NCBI RefSeq assembly: GCF_030323265.1
Contig: NZ_CP104990.1
Location: 1-64,000, forward strand
DNA: 64,000 nucleotides
Direction of reading: 5' to 3'
Origin: Terrirhizobium terrae
GTDB lineage: Bacteria; Pseudomonadota; Alphaproteobacteria; Rhizobiales; Rhizobiaceae
Shown: positions 19,541 to 27,676 of the stretch, piece by piece
How the letters are laid out: every line of letters starts with the position of its first letter
Position numbering within the stretch: the stretch's first letter is position 1
The notes under the pieces: generated by a model
Seen by the model: only the letters and a program-made list of their open reading frames with translations
Databases searched by the model: none
What the model was told of the DNA's origin: nothing
Program-made: the position numbers and the translations under genes

Positions 19541-20814
19541 GCCACTCCCGTTTGCGCCGGAAGGAACGCCCCCGCAGCGTGACGCTCGGCGATATCGCGC
19601 CGGTTGATCTTGCCGTTGGCCTGGCGCGGAACCTCCGCGACCTGGATCATTTCCATCGGCAGCTGGTGGCTGGCGAGATGGCGGCCTAGCCATTCCCTGA
19701 CGGCGCCGGGCGATACCGCGTCGTCTGCGCTGAACAGCAGCGCCACTCGCTCGCCGGCAAAGCGGTCGGTCTTGCGGAAGGCAACCGCATCTGTGACCCC
19801 CGGCATTGAGGTCGCCGCGTCCTCGACGTCGCCCGGATATACGTTAAGCCCGGCGACATTGATCATGTCATCCATGCGCGAGACGAAGACGAGCATGCCA
19901 TCGGGCCTGACATAGCCGAGGTCGCTGGTTCCGATCACCGATCCGTCGTCCTTTCGAAGGACAATCTCGCTCGCGGTCTCCAGACTGTCGCCGGTCTCGG
20001 CTTTCGCGTGGGGGAGGATGTAGCCCATGTCGTTTGCCGAGGTCAGGTCGGGATTGATCGCGACGCAGCCGGCCTCGGAGCACCCGTATTGCTGGAACAA
20101 CCGGGCGCATCTGGCGCGGATGCGCTCGAACCACGGTTCGGGCAGGACTGTGCCTGAGGTCATCGCCGCATGGATCGTCTCGCCGGAGGGCAGGAGTTGC
20201 GCCAGCATGTTGAGGATGGCGGGCGAAGTATAGAGCAGTGGCCGCTCGGTTTCGCGCAGCACCTTGAGCACATGCTTGGGATTGGCCGTATCGACAATGA
20301 CCGGCACGACACCGCGATGAATGCCGACGAGGATGCCGCAGATCAGGCCGTAGGAGTGGGTCGTCGGGCAGGCAACGACCGGCGTCATGCCTTCCGGCGC
20401 GCTAAACGTCCGCACATAGCTTTCGATTTCAACGCGGATGCTTTCCCAGCTGCGGGCGATTAGCTTGGGCGCACCCGTGGTGCCGGAGCTCATCTGCAGC
20501 AGTTGCCCCGGCTGGTCATCGACTCGGCGCTCCGAAAGCACTTCGCCGGCAAGGCTGTTGTAGAACAGCCGGTCGCAGCCTGCATGCAGCGCGAGCCTGC
20601 GTGCGGCGGCATAGGGCGTCGCGGGATGAATGGGCAGCACGCTCGCGCCGGCATCGCGAATGGCGAAGAACAGCGCCAGCCATTCCGTCGTGTCGCTGAA
20701 GCAGACGGCGTAGCGGCCGCGGTGTTCACCGTCTATGCCGGCGAGCTTTGCAAGCTCTGCCGAGCGGGCGTCGAAAAAGGCTTTGTCATACAGCCTGTCG
20801 CCAATTTTGATCAT
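19537..20814 (-). CDS. asbC: 3,4-dihydroxybenzoate-AMP ligase, AsbC-like
   Basis: A 425-residue member of the AMP-forming ANL superfamily, close to the length of Bacillus AsbC and shorter than most acyl-CoA ligases. It shows the P-loop-like core QMSSGTTGAPKLIARSW, the QQYGCSEAG motif, the hinge region YVRPDGMLVFVSRMDDMI, and the C-terminal lysine in RQANGKINRRD. AsbC adenylates 3,4-dihydroxybenzoate and loads it on the AsbD carrier. The start overlaps asbB and the stop overlaps asbDE, each by four bases. Confidence 0.88.
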   Translation of the reverse strand: MIKIGDRLYDKAFFDARSAELAKLAGIDGEHRGRYAVCFSDTTEWLALFFAIRDAGASVLPIHPATPYAAARRLALHAGCDRLFYNSLAGEVLSERRVDDQPGQLLQMSSGTTGAPKLIARSWESIRVEIESYVRTFSAPEGMTPVVACPTTHSYGLICGILVGIHRGVVPVIVDTANPKHVLKVLRETERPLLYTSPAILNMLAQLLPSGETIHAAMTSGTVLPEPWFERIRARCARLFQQYGCSEAGCVAINPDLTSANDMGYILPHAKAETGDSLETASEIVLRKDDGSVIGTSDLGYVRPDGMLVFVSRMDDMINVAGLNVYPGDVEDAATSMPGVTDAVAFRKTDRFAGERVALLFSADDAVSPGAVREWLGRHLASHQLPMEMIQVAEVPRQANGKINRRDIAERHAAGAFLPAQTGVA

Positions 20815-22537
20815 GGCATCGTCCTCCGCTGGGATGTGACGTTGGCAAGGATGTTCGGGATGCGGTGGTGGTATTCAGGCTCGCGGGCGAGCAGTTTTCT
20901 GGTCAGCAGTGATTCCGTCAGGATCGTCGGCTCGTCGTAGCCGAGCGCCGCCATGCGACGGCTGGCGTCGTGCTCCCGCGCGTAGCGGTGGAGCAGGCGG
21001 TCGACCTGTTCCCAGAAGGCCGCCTCAGGCAGTCGATAAATTTCCTCGAACAGATGCGCGACTTCGCTCAGATTGTAGATGAACAGCGTATCGACCACGA
21101 GTTCGCGCAGGAAATCCAGATTGTCGGTCCAGTAATACTGGTCGGGCTTCGCCTCGCGATAGAGCGGGTTGAGTGCGAGGAAATCCGGCGCTGCATCCGG
21201 TTCGCGAAGGAAAGTCGGAGAGAATTCGATGCTCTCATGGAAATCGCGCAGCACGAGCCTTTCCGGCCAGCCATCGCGATGGACGAGCAGCATGTTCTGG
21301 CCATGGGCCTCGACCGCAAGCCCGTGATGCACGAGCAGGTGCCAGACTGGCAGGATCGCGATTTCGAGAAGCCGGTCGAGCCATGGCATCAGGCCGAAGC
21401 GCTGGACCCAGAGGTCGATGAACGGCTTGCCGTCCTCCTCCAGCATCATCAGTGCGTTGAAGGGTATGACCTTCTCGCCCGGATTCAATCCGGCGGTAGC
21501 GCTTTCACGCCAGATCGCACCGATCTGGCCGGAGAGCCTGCCCTCATGTTCACCGAGCACGCCGGCATATTCCTGCAGGATGGTCAGCGGATAGCGGTCG
21601 GTAAAGGCCGTGTCGCCGGTCACCATGCCGGCGATCCAGCGCGACAGGACCGGCGCCGTACACACTGAATGGGGATCGAGTATGCGGCGTGAAGATGTGT
21701 TGACGACATCGAGCGGCAGCTTGATGCTGGCAGCGGATGGCCTGTCGACATTGTGCAGCGTCCGGAGCGACTGGCTCGCCAGATAGCGGTCGCCGAACGC
21801 CCCGAGCGCATGCAGCCGGCCGGCAGAGACAAGTTCGGCAGCCGGGCCACTTGTAAGATGCTGCCACTGCCAGGGATGCATCGGAACGAGCGCGAAATCT
21901 TCCCATGCCAGGCCTTTGGCCTGCCGTCTGTTTTCTATTTCGCTCCAGATGTCGTCGCCGAGTTCGCCGCGCCAGAAGGCGGTTTCCGCGAGTGGCAGTT
22001 CCTGGCGGATGTCGTCCCTTGCATTCAGCACCCAGACCAGCTGGAAGGGGCGCATCGATTCCGGGCCGAAGCTCTGGTTGTCTTTGAGAGTGAAGCCGTA
22101 ACGGGCCTTGAAACAAGGGTGGTAGGGGTGACCTTCATCCAGCGCGGCGTCCAGTTCGGCAAAGGACATGGCGCGGCGATCACGGGCAGGGATGTTGTCT
22201 TCGTTCCAGCGGCAAAGCGCGATCGTCTGCTCCATCTCCCGCAGAAGCTTGCCGCGGGTGATGCCGGTGCCCGGCAGGCAGCGGACGATGGAGGCCAGCG
22301 TCGCGGCGATCCAGCGGCCGTCATCGCCCTTCATCTCGATCGATCCAGGTCGGATGCGAATCCGACCGAATGCGCTGAAGGACGCGCGGCAGCGATAATC
22401 GCTTCCTCCAGCGTGAAGGCCACGCGGTCATCACCCCTTACCGTGAAGGATGTCAGTCCCTCGAACAGTAGCGCGGCGACCAGCTGTCTCAACACCCGGT
22501 CCTCGGGGTGGCCGGCGACCTCAAGAGGCAATGGCAT
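20811..22537 (-). CDS. asbB: NIS siderophore synthetase, AsbB-like IucA/IucC family (frameshifted)
   Basis: An IucA/IucC synthetase with the family motifs HPYHPCFKARYGF, PMHPWQWQHL, SIKLPLDVVNTSSRR and AVEAHGQNMLLV, and a C-terminal FhuF-like domain. The 507-residue C-terminal frame begins at 22334. The missing N-terminus (starting MPLPLEVAGHPEDR at 22537) is in another frame, and the two meet near 22375; restoring one base gives about 575 residues, near the normal 600. In petrobactin synthesis AsbB condenses the second polyamine unit with the citrate intermediate. The gene start overlaps the end of asbA by 17 bases. Confidence 0.87.
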
Positions 22538-24308
22538 GGGGCCTCTCCTGTGATTGGGTTACGACTTCGGCGAGGCTCAGCGGGTTCGGCATGGTACGAT
22601 AAAGCGAATGGCCGGCCGCCGAGTTTAATTCATCCACGTCGACAAGGCGGGTGGCGAGGTTCGCCTTGGTGCCGATCTGCGGTCGGTCGAGGATGTGTCG
22701 GATGAAATCCCGGCCCGATCCGCGCAGCCTGACAGCCATGTTTTCAAGTGCCTGCCGCAGAAGGCGGATGAGCTCAATTTCATCGGCAAGCCCGTCATGG
22801 GTCATCCGGCTGATGACGGAGAATACTTGGTTGACGATGAGATAGTAGGCGAAGCGATCATTGATCTCCGCTTCGTCGAAGTAGAGCGAGCCGATGGTTT
22901 CGGTTTCCGGTACGGTCCCGATGATGTCCGGGCGATGCCTCTCCGAGAGATAAAAGCCCTGGTTGTCGCGATAGTAGCCCAGCCGCGGATAGAGCTGGGA
23001 TATGTCGAGCAGGCTGTTCTGCTGGTGTGCCTCCAGCGCCAGGCCGTGTCGATCATAGAGCTGGATCAAGGGCTCGACGGCGCAGTTCAGGTAGCGCCGG
23101 AACCAGGCCGCGGCGATCTTGGAGACATTCCCGCCTTCCATTGACTGGATGCGGCTGATGAGGCGTGCCAGCCGTGATGTCTCACCTGGTAACGGGTCGG
23201 CGGTCAGTGCCGCAAGCGTCACGATGCCCTTGCCGTTCCTGCCCTTGAACGGGTTCTCCCTCAGGATGGTCTCGAAACCGCTCTCGCTGCGCCCGGGAAT
23301 GGCGAGGGTGATGAAGGCAGGGTCCTTGATGATTCGAAATGCCGGCATTTCGCCCGCCAGACCGCGTCGTTCGATGAGCCTTGCCATCGCGACGCCCGCA
23401 TCAAGCTCGTTGCGCCGATTGATGCGCACGGAATTCGTGATGCGGACGGGCAGGGAAAATTTCAGCATCCAGTCAGCGTCTGCGCTGTAAACGGTCCTGA
23501 CTGAGGAGGTCGCCGTGAACATCGTGCCTGCGGCTCCTAAGCTGCGCAGGCTGCCTTCGCGGATCAGGGCCTCGACATCGGAATCGAGAAGCAGCGCCTG
23601 TGCCTGCAGCGGATGCATCGGCAGCAGTATCTCGCCATCGGTCGGCGATATCGCGCTTTCGCCCTGTCGGGCCAGCGTATCCACGATTGACGTGGCCCGC
23701 TCGGCAATCGCTGACGCCTGCTCGACCAGATCCTTGCGCACGGCAAAATAGTGCAACTGGAATTGGCCGTGCAATTCCGGAGCATATGTCTCCTGCTGCC
23801 AGAAATTCATACCCTGCCGGCTCTTCGGCGTCGGATGCAGCCAGTGGCCGAAGACCAGCGATTGTTCTGCCGCGATGAAGTCGTCTTCGCGATTGCCATC
23901 TGCAAGCGCATGCTCGACATGCATGTTGATCTGCTGATGGCTGTCCATGACGCGCAGAAGCAATTCCGTTTCACAGCCCTGAAGGCCATCGCCAGCGCCG
24001 CCGCGCAGCGTGTGGTAGGCCTCGCGCATCAGGGATTGCAGGGCCGACATCGGATCGGTCGGATGCCACGTCGTTTCCGACGCCGCCCGTTTCCAGACCC
24101 GACCGAAATGCTGCGGCCCGCAGAGCGAGGCGGATGTCACCTCTGCCCGCAGTGATATCCGGTCTTCGGCAAGCAGCCATTCGATGCAATCGACGTGATC
24201 GGCCAGGATGGCGTGCCGAACCGGCTTGCCGCCGTCGATCTCGCGCAGATAGCAATTCGCAAAGCTCTGAAAGCTGGCCGCCTCGGCGGCCTTCCAGGAT
24301 ATGGACAT
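22521..24308 (-). CDS. asbA: NIS siderophore synthetase, AsbA-like IucA/IucC family
   Basis: An intact 595-residue NRPS-independent siderophore synthetase. Motifs include GHWLHPTPKSRQG, ILLPMHPLQAQ, ATSSVRTVY, KFSLPVRITNSVRINRRNE and LALEAHQQNSLLD, which form the ATP, citrate and nucleophile pockets in this superfamily. AsbA adenylates citrate and couples it to spermidine, the first committed step. I chose the ATG at 24308, which has GGTGAG just upstream; a GTG at 24320 is possible. It is the first enzyme gene of the operon and is preceded by a short possible leader frame. Confidence 0.9.
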   Translation of the reverse strand: MSISWKAAEAASFQSFANCYLREIDGGKPVRHAILADHVDCIEWLLAEDRISLRAEVTSASLCGPQHFGRVWKRAASETTWHPTDPMSALQSLMREAYHTLRGGAGDGLQGCETELLLRVMDSHQQINMHVEHALADGNREDDFIAAEQSLVFGHWLHPTPKSRQGMNFWQQETYAPELHGQFQLHYFAVRKDLVEQASAIAERATSIVDTLARQGESAISPTDGEILLPMHPLQAQALLLDSDVEALIREGSLRSLGAAGTMFTATSSVRTVYSADADWMLKFSLPVRITNSVRINRRNELDAGVAMARLIERRGLAGEMPAFRIIKDPAFITLAIPGRSESGFETILRENPFKGRNGKGIVTLAALTADPLPGETSRLARLISRIQSMEGGNVSKIAAAWFRRYLNCAVEPLIQLYDRHGLALEAHQQNSLLDISQLYPRLGYYRDNQGFYLSERHRPDIIGTVPETETIGSLYFDEAEINDRFAYYLIVNQVFSVISRMTHDGLADEIELIRLLRQALENMAVRLRGSGRDFIRHILDRPQIGTKANLATRLVDVDELNSAAGHSLYRTMPNPLSLAEVVTQSQERPHAIAS

Positions 24309-24316
24309 GGGTATTC

Positions 24317-24445
24317 TCACCTACCGGTCGCAGCAAACTTCGATGCAGTCGCGGTGCGTGCGGCAGGTGGTTCGGCCGATGGTAAATCGCGCTCCACAGC
24401 GCTCGGACTCATGAGCCCGGCCTGAATTCGTCCGTCCTTCGTCAT
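24317..24445 (-). CDS. Possible 42-residue leader peptide ahead of asbA
   Basis: A short frame starts MTKDGRIQAGLMSPS at an ATG with a well-spaced GAGGA. It ends nine bases before the asbA ATG, with its stop overlapping the possible GTG start. It is Ala/Arg/Glu-rich with no recognisable domain. It could couple translation into asbA or be a non-coding coincidence; I do not recognise a function. Confidence 0.3.
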   Translation of the reverse strand: MTKDGRIQAGLMSPSAVERDLPSAEPPAARTATASKFAATGR

Positions 24446-24530
24446 ATCGGTTCCTCGTCGAGTTCCTGGATATGTCCCGAAGTCAAAGACGACTGGCGCT
24501 CGCGTTTTTTTCACGCAGTCAGCTTTTTTG

Positions 24531-24549
24531 ATCGATCGGAATGATCGAT
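24531..24549. promoter_or_regulatory. Inverted repeat upstream of the asb operon
   Basis: ATCGATC and GATCGAT (seven-base perfect arms around GGAAT) lie about 90 bases upstream of the leader frame, in the 440-base gap between the DUF2026 gene and asbA. This gap holds no other convincing gene. A regulator site is plausible, but I found no TGA-N9-TCA iron box here. Confidence 0.35.
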
Positions 24550-24748
24550 GTCGGCCGGGCGGTGCTCAGGATGAATTCAGCCTGCAGACGGCCTGACGCC
24601 GAAGGAGGTACCGTGACGGCCCTTCAAGCCTCGTTTTGCATCAGGGTGGTGTCGTCCCCGAAGAAGGCGGCGGCTTCCATCGTGAAAGTCGCGCAGAAGG
24701 AATGCGAGAGCGTGCGGGTGGCGTGCCCGAGTCTCGCTATTGAGAACT

Positions 24749-25357
24749 CTACCAGGCGCCGGAAAGCGCGTTGCCGCGTAGTGGAACGGTGTCCATCTTC
24801 CCACCCGGTCCCTCGATGGATATCGAAGCTGGCATCTGCTTCGGTGACTTGCGAAACCATCTGGCTGCAACGCTCGCGAGATCGCCGATCGCGCCCTGTT
24901 TCTGCCAGGCGGCAAAGTTATTTGCCATGGCGCGCGCCTCGTGCTGCAGGAAGAAGTCACCCGAGTTGCTGACGTCGTTGATGGACGCGGCCATGGATGA
25001 CAGCGGCCGCTGAAACATCTTTGATGGCAGGGCCAGTCCCTTCGCGCTTTCCGAGAATGCCGGCGCCATGAAGTCGATCGCCCAACCATCGGCTTCGACC
25101 CAGCAGTGAAAATTCTCGCCCGCTCCCGTGACGTAACCGTCCTCGCGATGATCCGCGAAGAGGATGACTTTGCCGCCGAGATTATAAGCCGCGAGGCCGC
25201 CTTTGGGCGCCGCATCGAGCTTGTAATGCTGTTTGAGAATGAAGGCACCGAATGTGCTGAAATACATCGACGCCGTCGCCGGGTCGGCGTTCTCGGCCTG
25301 GAGCAGGCTGTTGATGACCCGATAGATCCGGTGGTAGTCGCTCTGCTTGATCAACAT
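24749..25357 (-). CDS. DUF2026 family protein
   Basis: A 202-residue soluble protein. It matches the DUF2026 pattern: a conserved Cys-containing GENFHCWVEADGWAIDFMAP segment preceded by a hydrophobic sheet region (AAYNLGGKVILFADHRE). The Cys, Trp and Asp arrangement resembles a papain/transglutaminase-like fold, but no activity is established. The ATG at 25357 is the natural start; the frame also extends 19 codons upstream. It is on the same strand as asbA, 440 bases upstream, with a possible iron box before it, so a link to the siderophore locus is possible but unproved. Confidence 0.7.
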   Translation of the reverse strand: MLIKQSDYHRIYRVINSLLQAENADPATASMYFSTFGAFILKQHYKLDAAPKGGLAAYNLGGKVILFADHREDGYVTGAGENFHCWVEADGWAIDFMAPAFSESAKGLALPSKMFQRPLSSMAASINDVSNSGDFFLQHEARAMANNFAAWQKQGAIGDLASVAARWFRKSPKQMPASISIEGPGGKMDTVPLRGNALSGAW

Positions 25358-25379
25358 GGTGTTCGCCCGCAAGTCCGAT

Positions 25380-25394
25380 TGATGAGGGCCGTCA
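25380..25394. promoter_or_regulatory. Candidate iron-responsive operator upstream of the DUF2026 gene
   Basis: The 15 bases TGATGAGGGCCGTCA fit TGA-N9-TCA and lie 23 bases upstream of the DUF2026 start, in the divergent gap shared with the chorismate mutase gene. The rest of this 285-base gap shows nothing else I can name. The match could be chance. Confidence 0.3.
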
Positions 25395-25642
25395 CTAGGC
25401 GATGGCTGCGGCAATGTAAACGATCTGCGGGATATCCCGAAATCTGATGCAATGGCAAACCGGATGCGTGAATGTTCTCGACGCCGTAGCTTCAGGCAAT
25501 GTGTTTCAACCTACATCCGTAACCTGATTGTCGAGGAATTTCACAAAGCGAAACGCTGCTTCGCCCGAAAGAGGGATTAAGCTGCAGGCTGCGGCGCCAA
25601 TGCGCAGGCGCGGCGGATCATTCAGTTATGAAGGTATGTCTG

Positions 25643-25963
25643 ATGACGAACCCCGACGTTAAAACCCTGGTTTCCCACTACAGGCAATCGATCGACAATA
25701 TCGACGCAGCTTTGATCAACATCCTGGCCGAACGGTTTCGCTGCACAGAGAGAGTAGGGCATTTGAAGGCGCAATACGGGCTTCCTGCGCGTGACGAGGC
25801 GCGTGAACATGCCCAACTCGAAAGAGTACGGGGTATCGCTGCCGGGGCGCAGTTGAGCCCGGATCTGGCGCAGGAATTTCTGGGCTTCCTCTTGCGCGAA
25901 ATGGTGAAGAACCACACCGCGATAGCACTCGCTCAAGCCGGCGGAGAGAAGGCCGCGTCCTGA
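25643..25963 (+). CDS. Chorismate mutase, AroQ class
   Basis: A 106-residue all-helical protein with the AroQ pattern: YRQSIDNIDAALINILAERF, KAQYGLPARDEAREHAQLER (the active-site Arg/Lys/Asp/Glu set) and LLREMVKNHTAIA. It converts chorismate to prephenate in the cytosol. Two in-frame ATGs exist; the one at 25643 has an AAGG at suitable distance. It has no signal peptide. It is a lone gene, divergent from DUF2026. Aromatic-pathway chemistry is shared with AsbF, which drains 3-dehydroshikimate, but the adjacency may be coincidental. A pyochelin-type isochorismate-pyruvate lyase is a less likely alternative. Confidence 0.88.
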   Translation: MTNPDVKTLVSHYRQSIDNIDAALINILAERFRCTERVGHLKAQYGLPARDEAREHAQLERVRGIAAGAQLSPDLAQEFLGFLLREMVKNHTAIALAQAGGEKAAS

Positions 25964-26020
25964 GATCTGCATCTCAGTGGCCGCCATCCACGCCGGTTGT
26001 GGTCGGTGAGGCTCGCCGCC

Positions 26021-26782
26021 TCACCGCACCCACTGCATTCCGTCGATCTGGATGTCCTGGCCGGTCATGAAGTTCGGCTCGGCCGTCGCAAGGAAGGTTA
26101 CGACGCTCGCAACATCCTGTGGCGTGCCGACCCGTTTCATCGAGATACCGGCGGCAAGCTCGGTCTCGCGGGCGCTGATCATCGCATTTGACAGCTCGGT
26201 CTTGATGACGCCGGGGCAGACGGCGTTGACGACGATCTCGGGACCGAGTTCCTTCGCCAGCGATCGCGTCATACCGATAATGCCGGCCTTGGCGGCGGTA
26301 TAGGCAAACTTGCTGACGGCGCTGGTGACGCCGCCCGTATGGGCGTTCATCGACGACATGTTGATGATCCGCCCGCCGCCATTGCGGCGCATGACCGGTA
26401 CCGTCGGCTGGATATAGTTGAAGGCGCCCTTGAGGTTGATGGCGATCGTGTCGTCAAATTCCTGCTCGGAGATCTCCTCGACACCCTTCGGCATCGATCG
26501 TCCGGCATTGTTGAAGAGCACGTCGATCCGGCCCCACTCGCGATCGACCTCGCCTATGATTTCGGCTGCGCGAGCGTAGTCGCGCACGTCGGCCAAGAAA
26601 GTCAGCACCTCCCGACCGAGGTCACGGATCTCCGCCGCCGTGCGGATAAGATCGTTCTCGATCAGGTCGACAAGCGCGATGTCGAACCCGTGTTTGGCGA
26701 GATCGAGCGCGCAGCCGCGGCCGATGCCTCGTCCGCCGCCGGTGACGAGCGCGACCTTCCTCACCGCATCACTCACCGGCAT
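26021..26782 (-). CDS. SDR-family oxidoreductase (module 1)
   Basis: A 253-residue classical short-chain dehydrogenase. It has the cofactor motif TGGGRGIGRG, NNAG, the catalytic Ser-Tyr-Lys (INMSSMNAH, then YTAAKAG) and a C-terminal IQIDGMQW. The Asp in ALVDL after beta-2 suggests NAD(H). The ATG at 26782 overlaps the end of the deacetylase-family gene by 14 bases and has GGAGA directly upstream, so it is translationally coupled as the last gene of the module. The substrate is unknown; it likely handles a hydroxy or keto product of the hydrolases in this operon. Confidence 0.88.
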   Translation of the reverse strand: MPVSDAVRKVALVTGGGRGIGRGCALDLAKHGFDIALVDLIENDLIRTAAEIRDLGREVLTFLADVRDYARAAEIIGEVDREWGRIDVLFNNAGRSMPKGVEEISEQEFDDTIAINLKGAFNYIQPTVPVMRRNGGGRIINMSSMNAHTGGVTSAVSKFAYTAAKAGIIGMTRSLAKELGPEIVVNAVCPGVIKTELSNAMISARETELAAGISMKRVGTPQDVASVVTFLATAEPNFMTGQDIQIDGMQWVR

Positions 26783-27653
26783 TCTCCTTAGCAAAGCGGG
26801 CGATATCCGCATGGGTGCCGAACCAGACGCCCTCGTGCTCCTGGATATGGCGGATCAGCTCCTCCAGAATGAAGATACGGGAGCGGTAACCGGTCACATG
26901 CGGATGCATGGTGAGGAGAAACAGGCCGCCTTCCTGATAAGCGCGGTCGAATTCACGCTTGAAAATGTCGAGCACCGCCGGTGGCGGCGTATAGGGGCGA
27001 TGGGCGGTGAAGCGGTTCATGTTGAAATAGACGGCGTCGTCGCGGATCCATTCCACCGGCAGCTCGACCATGCCCGTTGGCTCGCCATCCTCGACAAGTT
27101 CGTAGGGATCGTCGTCGGCCATCAGCGATGAATCGTAGAGCAGGCCGAGCTCCCGCTCGATCTGCAGAGTTACCTGCGAAAAATCCCAGGACGGGGTACG
27201 CATCCCGACGGCGCGAACGCCGGTGATCTTTTCCAGCGTATCGGCGGCGCGCAGATGCAGTTCGCGTTCCTTTTCCGGCGGAACCTTGGTGTTCACCTCG
27301 TGAATCCAGCCATGCAGGCCGATCTCGTGGCCTTCGGCGATGACCTGCTTCTGCTCGTCGGGATAGAGAAGGGCGGCAACGGCCGGCACGAAGAAGGTGG
27401 CCGGAACAGCGGCCTGCTTCAGCGTTTCGAGGATGCGCGGCACGCCTCTGCGGTTGCCGTACTGGCCCCAGGACAGGCGGCCGATGGACTCGCCACCGTC
27501 CCGCAGCTCGTTGGTGTCGTGGTCACTGTCGAAGGAAAGTGCTACGGCGCAGCGCGCGCCATCCTTCCAAGCCTTCGGCTTGAGCGACCGGCCGGCGCGG
27601 ACCTTTTCGACCTTGCCGCGCCAGGTCGCTTCGTCCCATTCCCATGGTTCCAT
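26769..27653 (-). CDS. Polysaccharide-deacetylase-family hydrolase, PuuE/cyclic-imidase-like (module 1)
   Basis: A 294-residue cytoplasmic NodB-fold protein with no signal peptide. Metal and catalytic segments are visible: ALSFDSDHDT, EIGLHGWIHE (an HxxxH motif), and VGMRTPSWDFS. Lack of export, family length and context with importers fit the allantoinase PuuE and cyclic-imidase branch, which cleaves amide or imide bonds of small molecules, rather than chitin or peptidoglycan deacetylases. It lies between the DppDF-type ATPase and the SDR gene. A paralogue with the same layout sits at 39409-40329. Confidence 0.83.
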   Translation of the reverse strand: MEPWEWDEATWRGKVEKVRAGRSLKPKAWKDGARCAVALSFDSDHDTNELRDGGESIGRLSWGQYGNRRGVPRILETLKQAAVPATFFVPAVAALLYPDEQKQVIAEGHEIGLHGWIHEVNTKVPPEKERELHLRAADTLEKITGVRAVGMRTPSWDFSQVTLQIERELGLLYDSSLMADDDPYELVEDGEPTGMVELPVEWIRDDAVYFNMNRFTAHRPYTPPPAVLDIFKREFDRAYQEGGLFLLTMHPHVTGYRSRIFILEELIRHIQEHEGVWFGTHADIARFAKENAGE

Positions 27654-27676
27654 ATCGTCTTCCTCCGATCGTGATT

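Noticed and set aside
22334..22537. Separate small gene upstream of a shorter AsbB
   Set aside because: The 68-residue product has no domain of its own, and its sequence supplies exactly the N-terminus that the 507-residue AsbB frame lacks.
24577..25248. Alternative minus-strand frame of 223 codons over the DUF2026 gene
   Set aside because: It is Ser/Arg-rich without domain features and overlaps the recognisable DUF2026 frame.
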